This document shows, one piece after another, positions 26,601-41,600 of a stretch of DNA of 64,000 bases. The translations under genes and the position numbers were made by a program. Numbering within the stretch: the first letter of the stretch is position 1; each line of letters starts with the position of its first letter. The DNA comes from Leptidea sinapis (Eukaryota > Arthropoda > Insecta > Lepidoptera > Pieridae). The notes under the pieces were generated by a model. That model saw only the letters and a program-made list of their open reading frames with translations, was not told the DNA's origin and searched no databases. The stretch covers positions 5,208,001-5,272,000 of the forward strand of contig NC_066292.1 of the NCBI RefSeq assembly GCF_905404315.1. Reading direction: 5' to 3'.

Positions 26601-29600
26601 TTTTTAATAATTGATACATTTTTACCCAAAATTATCCAGCCTGTATGATAATTATAATAGAAATATCCTGTTCTAAGAGTGCTATCCAATGCGATCCGCG
26701 CCCACCACGTATCAATGTGTTTTTCAGTTTTCGCAAAGAAATGTATATCTATTCAAAGCTTTATAAGGTCCGAAAAAAGAGTATGTTGAGGCCGTTGTGA
26801 TGACATACCATCATGTGACCTGTAGTTATGTATGTATTCTCAAAGTATTTAAAAAGAAAGACGAAAGCAGTATATTATGTACTCGTAGTACGGCAGACTC
26901 TAAATTACTCTTACCAAGATTTTCAAATATTTATGGTAAGCACAGGCTCAAGTATTTGGTTCCTAAACTTATAAATGAACTGCCCAAAGTCGTAAAGCAG
27001 GACCTGACAGTAAAAAACCGGAAATATAAATTAAATCAATATTTTCTCTCAAAACTCAACTAAGCAGTGTTCTATTGTTTGTAAATAAAATAATCACTCT
27101 GTAGATAAAGCAAAAATACTTGTAGTGTTAATATTGAGGGTATTTGTAAGTTATTTAGTTTGTAATGTTGTTCATAAAATTTCTTACCACCTAAATGTTT
27201 ATGCCTTTGTTTTGTTTTTTCTGTATAATTAATATTTGGGTGTAGTTTTAAGTTGTTTCATTTTTCTTTAAACATAAGTAATTTAATTTAAGTAGTTAAT
27301 TTTAATTTTAAATAATATTATATGCCTTCCGACGACCTTATTGTACACGGTAAAACTCAAATGGGTTTATGTATGTACAATAATTGTGTTACCTATAATA
27401 TGTAATTTGTTAATAAGAAATAAATAAATAAAATAAAAAAAATCGTTTGTCATCCTCCTGTATGAAAAAATTGGAAATGTTTAATACATACAGAAACAAA
27501 CAATCATATTCATCATACAAATGGTCCCACCTACTTAAATAGCACCCGGGACCCAAAACTCATTAAGACAGGGTCGATAACCACAGAGCCAATTATGAGT
27601 CATCATAATTTATTTAAATTCAACATCAAATTTTTATTCAAAACAAGGTACCTAATTAAAATCCCTTAACAAATCGCGAAGGTATTGAGAATCATATGAA
27701 ATTTCTTTCCCGATTATCCCCCAAGTGCTTTGTATGCTTACAAAAAATTTATCAGTTAATTACAATAAAAAAATCATTTAAATATATTTCCGGATAAATC
27801 AAGTAACATGTACTTAAGAAAAGAAAACAGAACATGTAGGCAGAAAACCTTATTTTTTTTGAAATCGAGGCACTCATAATTTAGACACTCAAATATCTTG
27901 TCAATTAATTATAATTAGCTGTAGATACGTATACGATTTTTTTCCCACCTGGATGCAGACTGGCCTTTAGACCCTGGTACGAGGGACAAAAGTCATCTTG
28001 CCGGGAGAGAATCGGCCACTCTTCTCCCTCGTACCAGGGACTAAAAGTGAGCTTTTCATCGAGGTGGGAAAAAAATGTCTTTTGTTCTGAGAATCTTCTA
28101 GATCGTTTTTAACAATTCAGTTCAGCGTTTCAAGTAGGATAAATTATTAATAAAGGCTACCGAAGGAAACACGATTAAATCAACCTGATGATTTCTTTTC
28201 AATTGACTTAAATTAAATAACTCAGGCACTTTGGGTGCTTCAAAAACTATGCAGATCTACTCGTATTTTCAAACGATAACCTTTTAAAAATGGTTAACAA
28301 TATCCAGGTATTTCCAAATGAAACCAATTGTCAATTTCATAACTCGCATAATTTATTGGTGATTATTCTCGTGCGCGAGGTCAAGTGTCCCAATATCTGT
28401 TGACTTGTGTTTGATAATTGATTGAACATCATTGGATTGCCCTTCGACGGTATAAATTTTTGTCTTTCTGATGTTCGCATAGCCCTATAAGCCGGCGCTA
28501 TATTCGCCGCGCAAAACAAGCTGTGAGTTTAAATCGTTTTACGGCTTCACGTTCGCGCTTCACAGCGTTTCCCTATTAATGTCAGTGTTTTGTCCACGCC
28601 GAAGGATTTGTGATTGATGGATGTGAGTGATGAATGGTAAGTGATATACTTTACGCGTTTAGTTTACGTGTGAATCGCTCACGAAAATCGTACCCCGCGA
28701 TTCACGGGCAAGTGTAAAGCCGGCATAACATGTTTGTTTGTTCAAGTACTTTCCAATTGTAAGAATAACTTTTTATACTTCTTTGTGTTGAACACTTGTA
28801 ACAGGATCAATCGGGACTTCTGAAAAAAAATTGTGAAGTTGTTAGTTTTAGAAAGATATCGATCTATCTTCGTTCTCCGCCTTTCCTTCTTCTCCCTCCA
28901 GTATCTCATCAGTGATATAGGTAATCTGTCAAATTTTTAATTCGCGCCTATCAGAATAGTTGCTCGTAGCCATAATTTCCATCTTCGCATAGTCTTTGAC
29001 TGTTACTCGTCACTTTCTGACCTACGATGTTAAGTTTCATTAGCTAGGTATCAAAAGTGTGTGGGAATTATTTGATAAAACCATTGAATAGTATCATAAT
29101 CTCGTCAACAATTCATCTTCAAATAATTATAGGACAAGTGCCAACGAACGCGAGTTTGAATTATAGCTTTGGCACGCGCTACACGAGATATTAGAATTCC
29201 TAGTAATCGTGAATCGTCTCGTAACTGAACGACATACCCACTGTTCGATCTGTGCAGTGTTTTCATCGATCTCGCCTAGCTAAATCTGTAATTTGTACAG
29301 TGAGTGGTTCACAGTAACATTCTTCAGCGCTTGGCACTCGTGACATGTCTTAAAATTTAATACTTTAGGTCAAGTGTACTTGTGCATTTTTAGCGTTGCA
29401 TCATACGTTACAATCTTGAATATATTATTAGAGTTCCTAGAGAATGACCACAAATATACGACAAATAAACTTTATTTTAGAAGGCTTGATAAATCTTTGT
29501 GCCATCCTGGATGACTTGATTGGCCTATACAGAGGAACTCGGGGAAATGTGGGATTCCAATACTCAATGAGAGGCCCTCGATTTTACCCTGTACCTACAA

Positions 29601-32600
29601 ATTGTAGCCTCTTTAGGAATCTCTATTTTATTGGTGAATAATGTACTATTGTGTTTAACAACACCGTCGAAGATTACTATATGATGTTGGCTAATTTGTG
29701 GTTACCCATCCACAGAAGCTATAAAAGAATTAATAAATAGAAGAAATAGCTTTCAGAATATATAGACCGTATCTCCTCAATACCTGAAATACAAATTAAT
29801 ACTTAATTAAATAAAATACGTCTGCTGCACATTATCCTTGATATATTAAATTTACTGAGCTGATACAGCGGAAGAAAAATTCAAACAAAATAATCTCGCA
29901 AAGAAAAAATCACTTTGTACCCATGCTAACGGTTTCGTACATTAGAAAACAAAATAAATAAATAATTTAAACGTAAATATCAAATTATAAACGTAATGGT
30001 GAGAAAGCTCATGGTCGATCAGAGGGCAATGGAGAGGGCTTGCTCGGAGTTTCTCTGCGAGATCCGTAGGAGAACAATACCACCGACATAGCCCAATGAC
30101 AAAGATCTTTGGCCTCCCTTTGTCCAGCAGTGGACGTCTTCCAGTTGATAATGACGATATAAACGTAAACATTAACCCCCTTATTCATAATAGTCTACTA
30201 ACTTAAAGCATTGCTAATTCTCACTCTGTCTTCTTCTATTGACCTAAGTCAGAATGAGAAAAACACTCCTTAGCGGCTGTTTAAAGTTAGCGGACCATTA
30301 TGAATAAGGGGGTTAATGGCTTGAACTGTAAACTAATTTGTTTATAAAATGACAATTATCTATATTATATTACCATTGTATGATTTAATATTGGTACATC
30401 GACTAAACGCTCGCTAATAATTCAAGCGCCATAAAAATTACTGGATATGACAACCGTCATAAATTAATAAAAGTGTAAATTGGTCTCGCATTCGTGTTTC
30501 ATAATTGGAAGCATTTCTTATCTGTCAGTCGGCTGTCATTTTTTAACGAACATGTTGATTGTTGCCGAGAGACGCGCCGGCTTGAAGTGTTAATTGATAA
30601 CAAGCTTGCGAGTTGAGAGCTTCCCTTGTATCGGTGGTAACGAGACTCTAATTGATTTTTATTAGCAATATTAAAACTATTTTTCAATAACTGTTCAAGA
30701 TATTGTTAAAATTAAGCGGCCTTACAAATAAAATTGGCATAAAGTTATAACTAAGCATAAACCAAGAATATGTAAAATGTTTACAAATAGACATTTTGCT
30801 TACGACTTTTTCGGACGTATAACGTTTCCCGCGTTTATTTGCAAGGCATTTTGTCATTAGGTAAACTTCAGAATTATCATTGTATTGACAGTGTTGTCAA
30901 AGATATTGTAAACATTTTGCATTTTCTTTGTTTATCATCAGTTATAACTTTATACCAAGTTTAATTGTAAGGCCGAAAATGTTTAACAAGTGAAAAACTG
31001 TATAGAAATTTACAAAAGAAATATAAATATAATGTAAAAAGCAACTTAACATTAATAATAGCTCAGTTTCAATTATAATTACTCCTTAAACCATTTCCAT
31101 AACATTTTGTTAAAATGGAAGGAAATGTCGGATAAAATTTCGTAGGTATATAAACTTGAAAAAATATTTCAAAGCAAAACACGTATTGAAAGAATCTTGA
31201 TAAATATTAATCTATACGTAAAGATTAATCAGATATAGTCTCGTATTCCAAAAATACAAGTTCAGGATGTAATTTCTTAAAAAAAAATCCACCCAACAGT
31301 ACAGACAGTTTTCCCACAGACAAACCATGAAGATGGTTTTGTGGGACCATTATTTTTTTTAGTCATTGTAATGTCAAATGTAATGTAGATTTTCATACAT
31401 TTTCGATCCGCTTAACCCGTTAGTAATGGATTTTCATACAATTTTTCTTATCGCATATTACATAGATATCAAATAAATGACACAGCTACAGCCCAGTTGT
31501 CACATCCTAATGCCAATGTCAGCAAAAAAAATAAGAATTTGAGATAAAAACCTTTTCGAGAATTTAAAAAATATACATTTAGTAATTCAGAAACAGTGCC
31601 ATTGTTTTCGGTCAATCACTTTCAGGGTTACATTTGACTGTAAAAAACCGGCATTAATAAACATGAAAATTTGAAAAAATTGTAATTTAAACGACATTAA
31701 GTCTGAAATGACCTCAAATTCTGTGAAAAACACATGTTATGAAATTCAAGTACCGTGGATGATTTTTATGTTAATAATGTAGTCTCATGAATAAAATATA
31801 AGTATTCAAATTTAACAGAAATCACTTAGATTAAACATTGGTCTCCGCTACGCTCCAACTAGATACCGCAGGCGTAATCGAAAAGTGCGGCAATAAATAC
31901 GCCCAAGCGGGCGTACTCTCAGTCAGCCAGTCTCAAACAATGTGTGACGTTGACGTTCCACATGTCCTGTTAAACTTTGCTAATAATTGAAACTAATATG
32001 CCAGTTGCGTACTAAAACTTTGTAAATATAAATACTCCAAGAAATAAGAATGGCACTGGGATCACACATCATCAGTACCTATATTGTATTTTATTAATTT
32101 CAATGTAAAATAACACGAAACGTATATAAGTTACAAAATTTGAAAGATTGAGTGTCAAGATGCCACGCACATAAGCATCTTTACAAATAGCCAATACTCA
32201 GCACAATATAAAGTTGCCGTAATAAAAAAGCTATTGTTCTTAGATAGTACGGCAACTAGTTGGAGCGCAGCGAAGACCAATCCTTAATCTAAGAGAAATC
32301 AGCAATAGATAGTCAATAGGCCATCACAGCAGTTGTAGAAGAGTACGTACTCATTACATAATAGAAAAACTCGCATGAAAACTGATCGTTACACATAGTC
32401 AAGCCTCATTATAATTTATATATAATACTAGCTGATGCCCGCGACTTCGTCCGCGTAGATAAAGGTTTTTAGAAATAAGTATATTCCAGTTCCTTATTAT
32501 ATGAATCTTATTTAGAGGAAGATTGCTATGGTAAACTAAACCTATTACTGGTATAGTTATAGATCGTCGCGTGAATTTTAGTTTTTTTACAAATCCCGTG

Positions 32601-35600
32601 GAAATCATGAATATTAGCGGGATAAAATGTAGCCTATGTCCTTTCCCAAACTCTAGTCTATTACTGCACCAAATTTCATCAAAATCGGTTCCCGCGTAAA
32701 AGCGTAATAATCAAACTTACATTCAGATTTATATTATTAGTAGGGATTTATAATATTGTATACTCATGAAACAAATCGAATAGAGTACGCACAAAACTGA
32801 CATTTAAAATTATATAATAAGGATGTATTTGTTATTGTTAAATTTTGAGTAACCAACAATTTATAATTATGTGGCCTTTATTGCAATGAATAAAATAAAC
32901 AGTCAAAATAGTATCAAAACTTATCACTCATCTATGCCCCTTAATATACATATTAGAAGACACACCATCATGTAACATCTGTGTTACTACAGATATAAAC
33001 CGTAAATAGAGCACTGCATCCCTACAGTTCGGGTATCTATGTTTTGGTAACTGAAATTCGAAGCAGAAGTCGGTAAAAGCTTGAAAGAAAAAAAAGGATT
33101 GTGTGGTTTTATGAAACCACGGTATAAGTGAAACTTTTTTTCACATTATAGACATTTAACTAAAATTTTTTGGAATAATATTCCATTAAGGGTATAAAAA
33201 TCGCTTTATCAATCATGATTTTATACTTGAAAAATTGGAATGATAATGGGAAATAATTAAAGTAGACTAAGCAAATAAGCTTCACTTTAATAAATAACAA
33301 CATTTACATTAAACACTGACAAAAACAAACAAAATAGCGTGGAGCACTGGCACAAATGAGTAATAATAGTCTATACACTACACGGTCAGCTGCTGCGAAC
33401 TATAGGCCCCGCTCGACCGTCACGCGACATACAACACACAGACGAAAAGTTTAAGACGATGTAATAAAAGTTTCACTCATGATGACATGACTTTAAATAA
33501 CTGCATTAACTCAAGGGCGATATGTTAATTAGCCAAATAATACTGACAGGAGCAAAAATCACATAAATATTTAATAAAACGTTCAATAAATCGAAACACT
33601 CACAACCGTTTAAGGTTAACGTGGAAACCTCATTGATACGTGCGGTTAATCATGTTTCACGGCCGTGAGAATTTATAATGTTACTTAATAGAAAGCGTAA
33701 CGTCTGTGATAACGTTTATAAATGATAATTTTCATTTAGGACCTGACAGGAAAAGAAATAATGAATACTGTGAAATTTAAAAAACAAGCAATTTTTTTTT
33801 AGAAACATGGCATCGGGTTCGGCGAATAATTCTTTATTTTTTAATTTAACGCAAAGGTAATCAATTCTAATATTATAAATGCGAGTATTTGGATGGGTTT
33901 TTGTTATTCAATTACATATGAACGGCTCAAAGAAGCTAGCTCAAATTAGGCATAGAGATAGATTATAGTTTGCAATAGAACATCAGCTTTTTATCCGGTA
34001 AAAATGCAGTTCATGAAGGATAGATTTTTTCAGATTAGTTTCCACAGAGCAAGCCGAACAAGATTTTTTGACTTAAAAATTCTATGCAAACGAAGAGCGG
34101 AAAAAGTTGTGCAAATATGTTTCTAATTTTTATTACCGTAATAGAATTGACAAAACCGTGGAAACCTAGCCTTGATTTCCCTCGTTATCTAGTCTATGTC
34201 GAGTTATACAATTTGCGTAAACTGCGATGAGGGTAAAATTTCGTATACAGGAGCGACGTCCAGTGGTGAAATTCAGCTGCTGGTATTGGGTTGAACAATC
34301 CCTTCAGGCACTCCCATGAAGAAGCAGACACAAATGAATTACTGAAGAGGCCGTATTTTAAAACGCGTTACATCTTAAAATTGTGAACCTTAAAGTTCAA
34401 TTAGAGAATAAATGTAACTTAAGTATGGTGCATAAAATCAAATGTAAGGAAAAACTAAATTGGTGATTTATTTTTCTCTAATAATTTAAGTCGTTTTAAG
34501 GTAGAATGACGTCAGATCTCACGTTACTTGTACACTTCGCGTACACAATTGCTGGTTATTGAGTAACAACTCACGCTACATGCTACAACCATTCCATGTA
34601 TTCTCGGTAAGAGCAATGTCAAGGGGCTGGTGTAAGGTATGAGTGAGCGCGAGTTATGTAACAATATAATTTTAATGCCTCATAGTGGTTAATAACATGG
34701 AATTATTCGGTATTGCTGTATATTTCTAGATCATAGATTTAATTTTATTAGAGATTTCCTAGACGTTTCATTAAAATCAGCGGATTCAATAGATTCAATA
34801 TAGACACAAAAATTTTTGAGGCCAAACGTGATCGAGCGAATAGATTGCCCGTATGATGCTAAGCGCTATTACATATATACATTTTATGTAGCACAATGCT
34901 GTGTATGCTTAAAATGAATGAGAAGTTTTTTTTGTATGTCTGCCCCTCTGCTATTCATTGCTATTTCCTACGAGGTACATGTGATTAGTACTTAAATAAA
35001 TTTAGTACTTAAATGATTTGTTTAGTTACTAAGTCGCATAAAACGAAATGTATGAATAAATAAATTAATGAAAAATATCGTAAAAAGCTAAAATGAGAGA
35101 GTGTCTGTTCGGTTCCTTGAAAGAGAGTGATAAAGAGATTTATTTTTTTGTGCTGGTTGCCTTTTGTCAATGTTCTTTGGATGTAAAAAGGTCTACCATG
35201 ATGTGGCCCTGAAAACTTTTATTAAGTCATTTCACCGGTCCCCATGACCTTTAAACCAGAATTCAACAGTACAGGTATATTGATTTTGTATTGTGGTATC
35301 GGATACTAAGCCTTACTACCCTAATACCTTCTTCTGCTACTAAAAACGACGAGTGAAATAGTGTTATAAAAAACGTGACACGCTTGACACTTGGACCACA
35401 CAACGTTAATATAAAGCGACGGGCGGGCGCCAAAGTTGACGCCAAAATAGGGCCCGTCTTGTGAGGTGCCTATTTGCATATTCAGAAGGGCAAGGTTAAT
35501 CGGTGACCCAATTGAATGCGTGGAGACTCCAGCCTTAATTCGATGTGGCAGTGGCTACGACAAACTAAGCAATTAGAGATCGTGTTAGCCAATTGGGTGC

Positions 35601-38600
35601 CAATTGACATTGTTCAGCAATTATGATACTTAGCATCATTGTATTGTAGGTTTTTTCTTTATACGGTTCCTAACTGAATAAAAAACGAATAGGATACGTT
35701 AATTGAAAATTTGTCCTTTTCTATCTGTTAAAACCTTTTATCTACACACATACTTTAAATCCTCTATTAAAGATTCTGAAACAGTTAGCTTATTGCCAAC
35801 ATTAAAACACCCAATGTTCTAATAACCATTACATCATCCAAAAGAGAGTTGTAATGTTGTACTGATTTTCATAACAACACTCCTATTTTTTTTTTCATCC
35901 CCTTCATGCTCAAAGAGTTTTAACAGACAGCCACATTCTTATTGCTCGATGCGTGACATCTGTATGAATTTCAAAAAAAGAACATTTTTGTTTACGCGCG
36001 TTCCACACTACCAGAACGTCGCGCGCCGTAAAGAAAAGTAGGTTATTCGAATCCCCGCCATTTTTCTTCTATATTTTTATTGTTTTGTTTACAAAAAATG
36101 AGCGATTAATTTCCAAAAGAACATAATATTCAAGTGAATTTTAATTATTGCACTATACAAAATGTAAATTACTAGTAAAATAAATAATTATTTCATTAAC
36201 ACTTAGTTTATTTGTATATCCATCAGCAATGGATGATATAAGGTTAATACTAGGACAGGCTGTTTTAATGTTAGCAGTAAGCTGTTTCAGAATATTTTAG
36301 AGGATTCATATATTGGGTGTAGATAAAGTCTTGTATGCAACTGTTGATAATTAGGTATTAAAACACTCATGTGATACTATTATCACACTCGGCTTCACCT
36401 CGTGAGATAAATCCACATTCGTGTTTTAATACCGCTTATTACACAACAGTTGCATAAATAACTATAATAGGACGTATGTGTTATTACCTATGTACATATA
36501 CTTACATATATGCCTCAAGGGTAGTTCCCCCTCATTGAAGCTGGAGATGAAGCTTTTAAATCAAAAATGTTTCTACATTTCGATAAAAATTAATTATCAT
36601 TCCCATAGGATCACAACAAGTAAAGGGAAACAGGAAACCCGTATTTTTTGTTATATTACTAGTTTGTTCGCTTATTTTGGTCTTTTCCACGGTTAAAAGT
36701 ATGTTTATTGAACTGTTTCCGTTTATAGTTTGCGAACAAGATCAAATTCGTCCGTCATCGCTTGCAACACAAAGACAAACAGAGGAAACACAAGAGCCCT
36801 TAAAACGCCAAGTAAATATAGAATTTGTGAATGAAAACAAAGAAATATCCAACTGCTCCTTCTGATGATAAGTGAGCATCGCTTTCTACGTTTAACACTG
36901 AAATAATTTATTAGACTCTTTTGCTCAGAACCAGTGGGAGGCTCCCTTGCACAGTATCCCGGCTAGATTATGGGTACCACAATGGCACCTGTTTTTGCCA
37001 TGAACCAATATTGCTTCACGCCATAAACTATAACATCAACATAACTTATGTCTCAAGGTAACGAGCGATAACGAGAATTTTTGGGGTTTCTAAAGAATCC
37101 TGAACGGCACTGCATTGTAATGGCTAGGGCGTATCAATTACAATCAACTGAACGTGCTCGTCTCGGCCCTTATTTTCATAAAAAAAAATACAATGCTGGG
37201 CAGACGGATACCACGATGCTTCTTGCACACACTGCAGTAGAAGCGGTGACAGTAGCAATTCTCGTGATGTCGCTCAGAATTTGTGCCTTCAAGTATCCTG
37301 AGCAGCAATAAGAACATTGTGGTTGGCAGTACATATCATTTCATCATCATCAGCCGGAAGACGTCCAATGCTGGACGAAGGCCTCCCCCAAAGATTTCCA
37401 CGACAATCGCTCCTGCGCTGCCCTCATCTAACGTACTTACGTACATATCATTTATCATTCAGCTATAATCTTGCTCGTCTTAGTCTGAGAAGTAGACTTT
37501 GGTCAGCGTTTACTTACGTTAAACTTATCCGAATGTAAGCTTTTATTATTATCTTATATTATCTTTGATTTCGGTTTTTATAGTTATTTGACAGCTGAAA
37601 TTTTGCTGAGCTTAAGCTAAGACAGCCCAAAGCAAAAGTCAAGTTGGCGTTTTGTCACACTCAGTTAAGTTTTGCGTATGCGTAATGCGTAATGCGTAAA
37701 CTCTGAGTAAAGTCTAAGTACGTTTTATAGATATCAGCTAAACAGGCAAAAACTTCTAAAATCTGTCATCTTCTGTAACTCTGCAACTACTTCTATAATA
37801 ATTTATTGAATTAGGCGTTATTTTGCGGAAATCCATAATTAATCAAATGTCGTGAGCCTTCTTCAATCACTTTTGACACTACACGTGGCATCCTCAGGAG
37901 ATGTTGACTCGCCAAACTCTGGCATGAGCCTCACAACACGTGTCGAGTTGATTGAAGATGAATCTTGGCGGAATTCACACTCAAAAAGGCTCACGACATT
38001 TGAATACTTCTATAATCTTAATATGTTACAAAATAAAATTTCGTGTCACGTTGTATGTCCGCGATGAACTCCTGAACTATTTCTTTATTTTATTTTTATT
38101 TATTTATTTAAAATGAAGCCCACTTGCATGTTGCCTTATGATAAATTTAAATTAATAACTTATATTATCTAACATCGTATGCCCCATGTAGGGCTACAGA
38201 CTAACTCGACATGCAATTAATTAAATTACAAGTACTTAATAACAATATTAAATTATGACAATTTCCTTGTTTACTTACTATCTAAATTACTTTATAAAGT
38301 ACCTTAACAAAAATATAAATACTTATAAATATTATGAAACTTCTTGATAAATTCAGAAGAATATATATTTAATACTTTTATTCTAATCACAACTAAGTGC
38401 ACACTAATACATTAATGATATATTTCACTAAGGCAGTCAGGCGACCACCACCTTTGACTGCTCCCAGAGAACTCCTCACTCACCATCTACTACCAACTTA
38501 CTATACTTACCAGTAAAATCTTATACTACCAACTTAATGACACAAATTCATAAAAAGGTGGCGACACACTTCCACACATGATTACATGGTAAGAGAATTA

Positions 38601-41600
38601 CTAAAAATATACTAAATAAAATAACAAATATAATATAATATTAAACGGCTGCTAATTATTCTATTTATAATGTCATAAGTGAAAGTTGGTATTAATTACA
38701 ATGTCGAATAACCACAACATAAAACTAAAGAAATTATGAAATTACAGCAACTATTATCAAAAACAAAAACGAATGATATTATTTAAATAAATGATTTTAT
38801 TAATATTCTTGTTTTCTACTGCTACTTGATTTAGAAATGGATTGGGACAGCCCAGGTCCAGGCCGCTACTGTTGTAAAACTATTGTCTTTTTGACTATAG
38901 TGCCTACTACTCGGCTATTGGTATTGGTATTGGTAAAGGGCTCCTGTTTCCGCAATTAGACCGCTTAATTGGGTCCAGCCCTTCCAGAAGTTCAGAACAC
39001 TCCTGGGGTGTTCGCAGACTTCCTGGAGCGACCTTGTATTTACTAAGGTTTGTGCCCGTTGGTTGGCCACCCCAGCACATTCCAGGATTACGTGAGTGAC
39101 CGTTTCATCTTCGGTTAGACAGTCCCTGCACTTAGGACTGTCCGTAACGCCGATTGTAAATAGGTGTTTGTTCAGTGATGTGTGACCCGTTAGGGTGCCG
39201 ACCATAATTCGGATGTCATGTCTGTTTAGGCTAATAAGTCGACGTGTCAGTTTGGGCGATAGTGCAGGAATCGCCTCTTTCGACTGTCTGCAGCCTGAGA
39301 CATTTGTCCATCGGGTTCCATGTAGGTTGTTGGTGAGAGAGCGTAATCATGACCGCATTTGGCTGAAGGGTAGCGGCAGGACTGGCCCTGGGCCAGCCAC
39401 TTACTACTCGGCTAAGTCGAGTTAGTAAGTCTTTTGTGGGGCGATATATATGCTTTTACAACAAGATCCCAGAAAATGTTCAAAACAAAAGTATTACGTT
39501 ATTCAAAATAATTGTTAAAAAATGTTTGTGTGGTAAAGGTTACTATAATATAAATGACTTTCTTAATGATACCACAGATTTGCAATGGAGTGATCGCCCT
39601 CAAGCTGTTAAATAATAAGTTTAATTGTAGTATATTACTTTATAAACATATTTTTTCGATGAAAAAAAAAGCCCGCTGAGTTTGTTGCGCCCGTTCTTCT
39701 CAGGTCTGAGGCATTCATTTTGGAATGGGTGGTAGTTTTTGACTTTCAATAAGTGATGTCACATCCTATTTTTGATTTGAATTTGACTGCATGATACTGG
39801 CGTGGTTGTGCGGTATCTGTATAAAAAAATTATATCAAGCATCAATCTAGTTCTAGTCGACAATCAAATCAAAATGTAACAGCATTCTTAATTAAACGCT
39901 GTTTTTATAATCTCTGTGATATTTTAATTATTGATGTTCTAAAATAAACTGACTCTAACTAGCCGAGCCACAATGCAAATCTAATGAACCGGTCTTTAAA
40001 CAGAACAATAATTATGTTCTTAATTACTTTAGGGTTCACTGACTTAATGGAAATTGGGATCATTAGTAATTCGATAGTTCGATTACTGCAGTTAATGTAG
40101 CCATAAGTATTCTCACCAGTGGTATGCTCCTTTGCACATGATGCCGGCTACATTATGGGTACCGCAACGGCGCCTATTTCTACCGTGCCGCAGTAATGTG
40201 TAAGCATTTTTGTGTTTCGGTCTGAAGGGTGCCATAGCTAGTGCCTGTGCAAATGAGACTTAACATCTTATATCTCAAGGTGACGAGTACAATTTTAGAG
40301 CAGTTGAGAATTTTTGGGTTTTTCAAGTATCCTGAGCGATACTGCATTAAAATGGATAGGACGTACCAATTACCATTAGCCGAACAAAATTCTAATGATG
40401 GTATTGCTTTAACCAATATAGTTTATAATATCATAATTTGTTATTAGTTAGGATTGACATAGATATTATCATGGTTTTGTCCATAGAGTTGCTTACGACT
40501 TTTCAATCAAAATCTGTTACACGTTGGCTTACTTTTTTCTATGTTGCTAGTCTAATCTCCGTTAGAGATATTCTTTTCTCTTGCACCATTAGTTTGTCTA
40601 TACCGTAGTATATTGTTTTTTATGAAATAGGATGACAAACGAGCATATGGGTCCACCTGGTGTTAAGTGATCACCACCGTCCACATTCTCTTGCAACTCC
40701 AGAGGAATCACAAGAGCGTACGTCTACGCGCTTATTTTGAAAGTACCCATCTCGTATCGTCCCGGAAACACCGCACGAGGAAGCTCATTCCATAGCTTTG
40801 TAGTACGAGGAAGAAAGCTCCTTGGAAACCGATCTGTTGAGGACCGCACACATCCAGATGGTGGGGATGATATCCTAACTTGTGGCGTGTCGTGCGAAGG
40901 TGGAATTCGGCGGCAGGAATCAGGTTAAACAGCTCTTCGGAACACTCGCCGATAAATGCGGTAGAAGACACACAATGAAGCGACGTCTCTAAGCAACTTA
41001 TTGTATGTCTATTGTTGTATGTATCTACGAGTACACCTATATAATTTACACTTAAACATACACTTCCCAGACTTCTTAACTAATTTCTATTCTCTAACTC
41101 ATTATCAAAAAGCTCACATCATCACATTATGTATGTTAATAATACGCCAGTTATTTTTTTAATTGAATTTGAATTCTGGGGAGGATACTGAAACGAGCCT
41201 GTACTATGATGGGTGCTAGACAACTATATTATATTTACATAATAATTATAATCTCAAACGTACATAATATAAACATTTATAACTCGGATACCATATTCAT
41301 ATTTATCATACCTATTAACGTTTGCATCTACAGACTGGGGTTTAAAATGGGGACCGTTAGCTATAAGGGACTAGGACTTAATTTAGCGGGAAGTTTTTTG
41401 TCCGACATTATTAAGCTTATCGTCTGTGTCATTATAAAATTTAATTAAATATATAAGGACATATTATTCGCAATCTGATAGCGGATCAGCGAGTGTACTT
41501 AAAGTTAATGTAAGTACATTTTTCTCCTTACTAGAGTGTCAACTGACACTGTCCGAATCAAACTGGAACTAAAGAAATGTTTTACATTGCTGCTTATCGA

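Noticed and set aside
26400..26648. 82-residue plus frame
   Set aside because: Runs through a tRNA-derived SINE and has no recognised domain.
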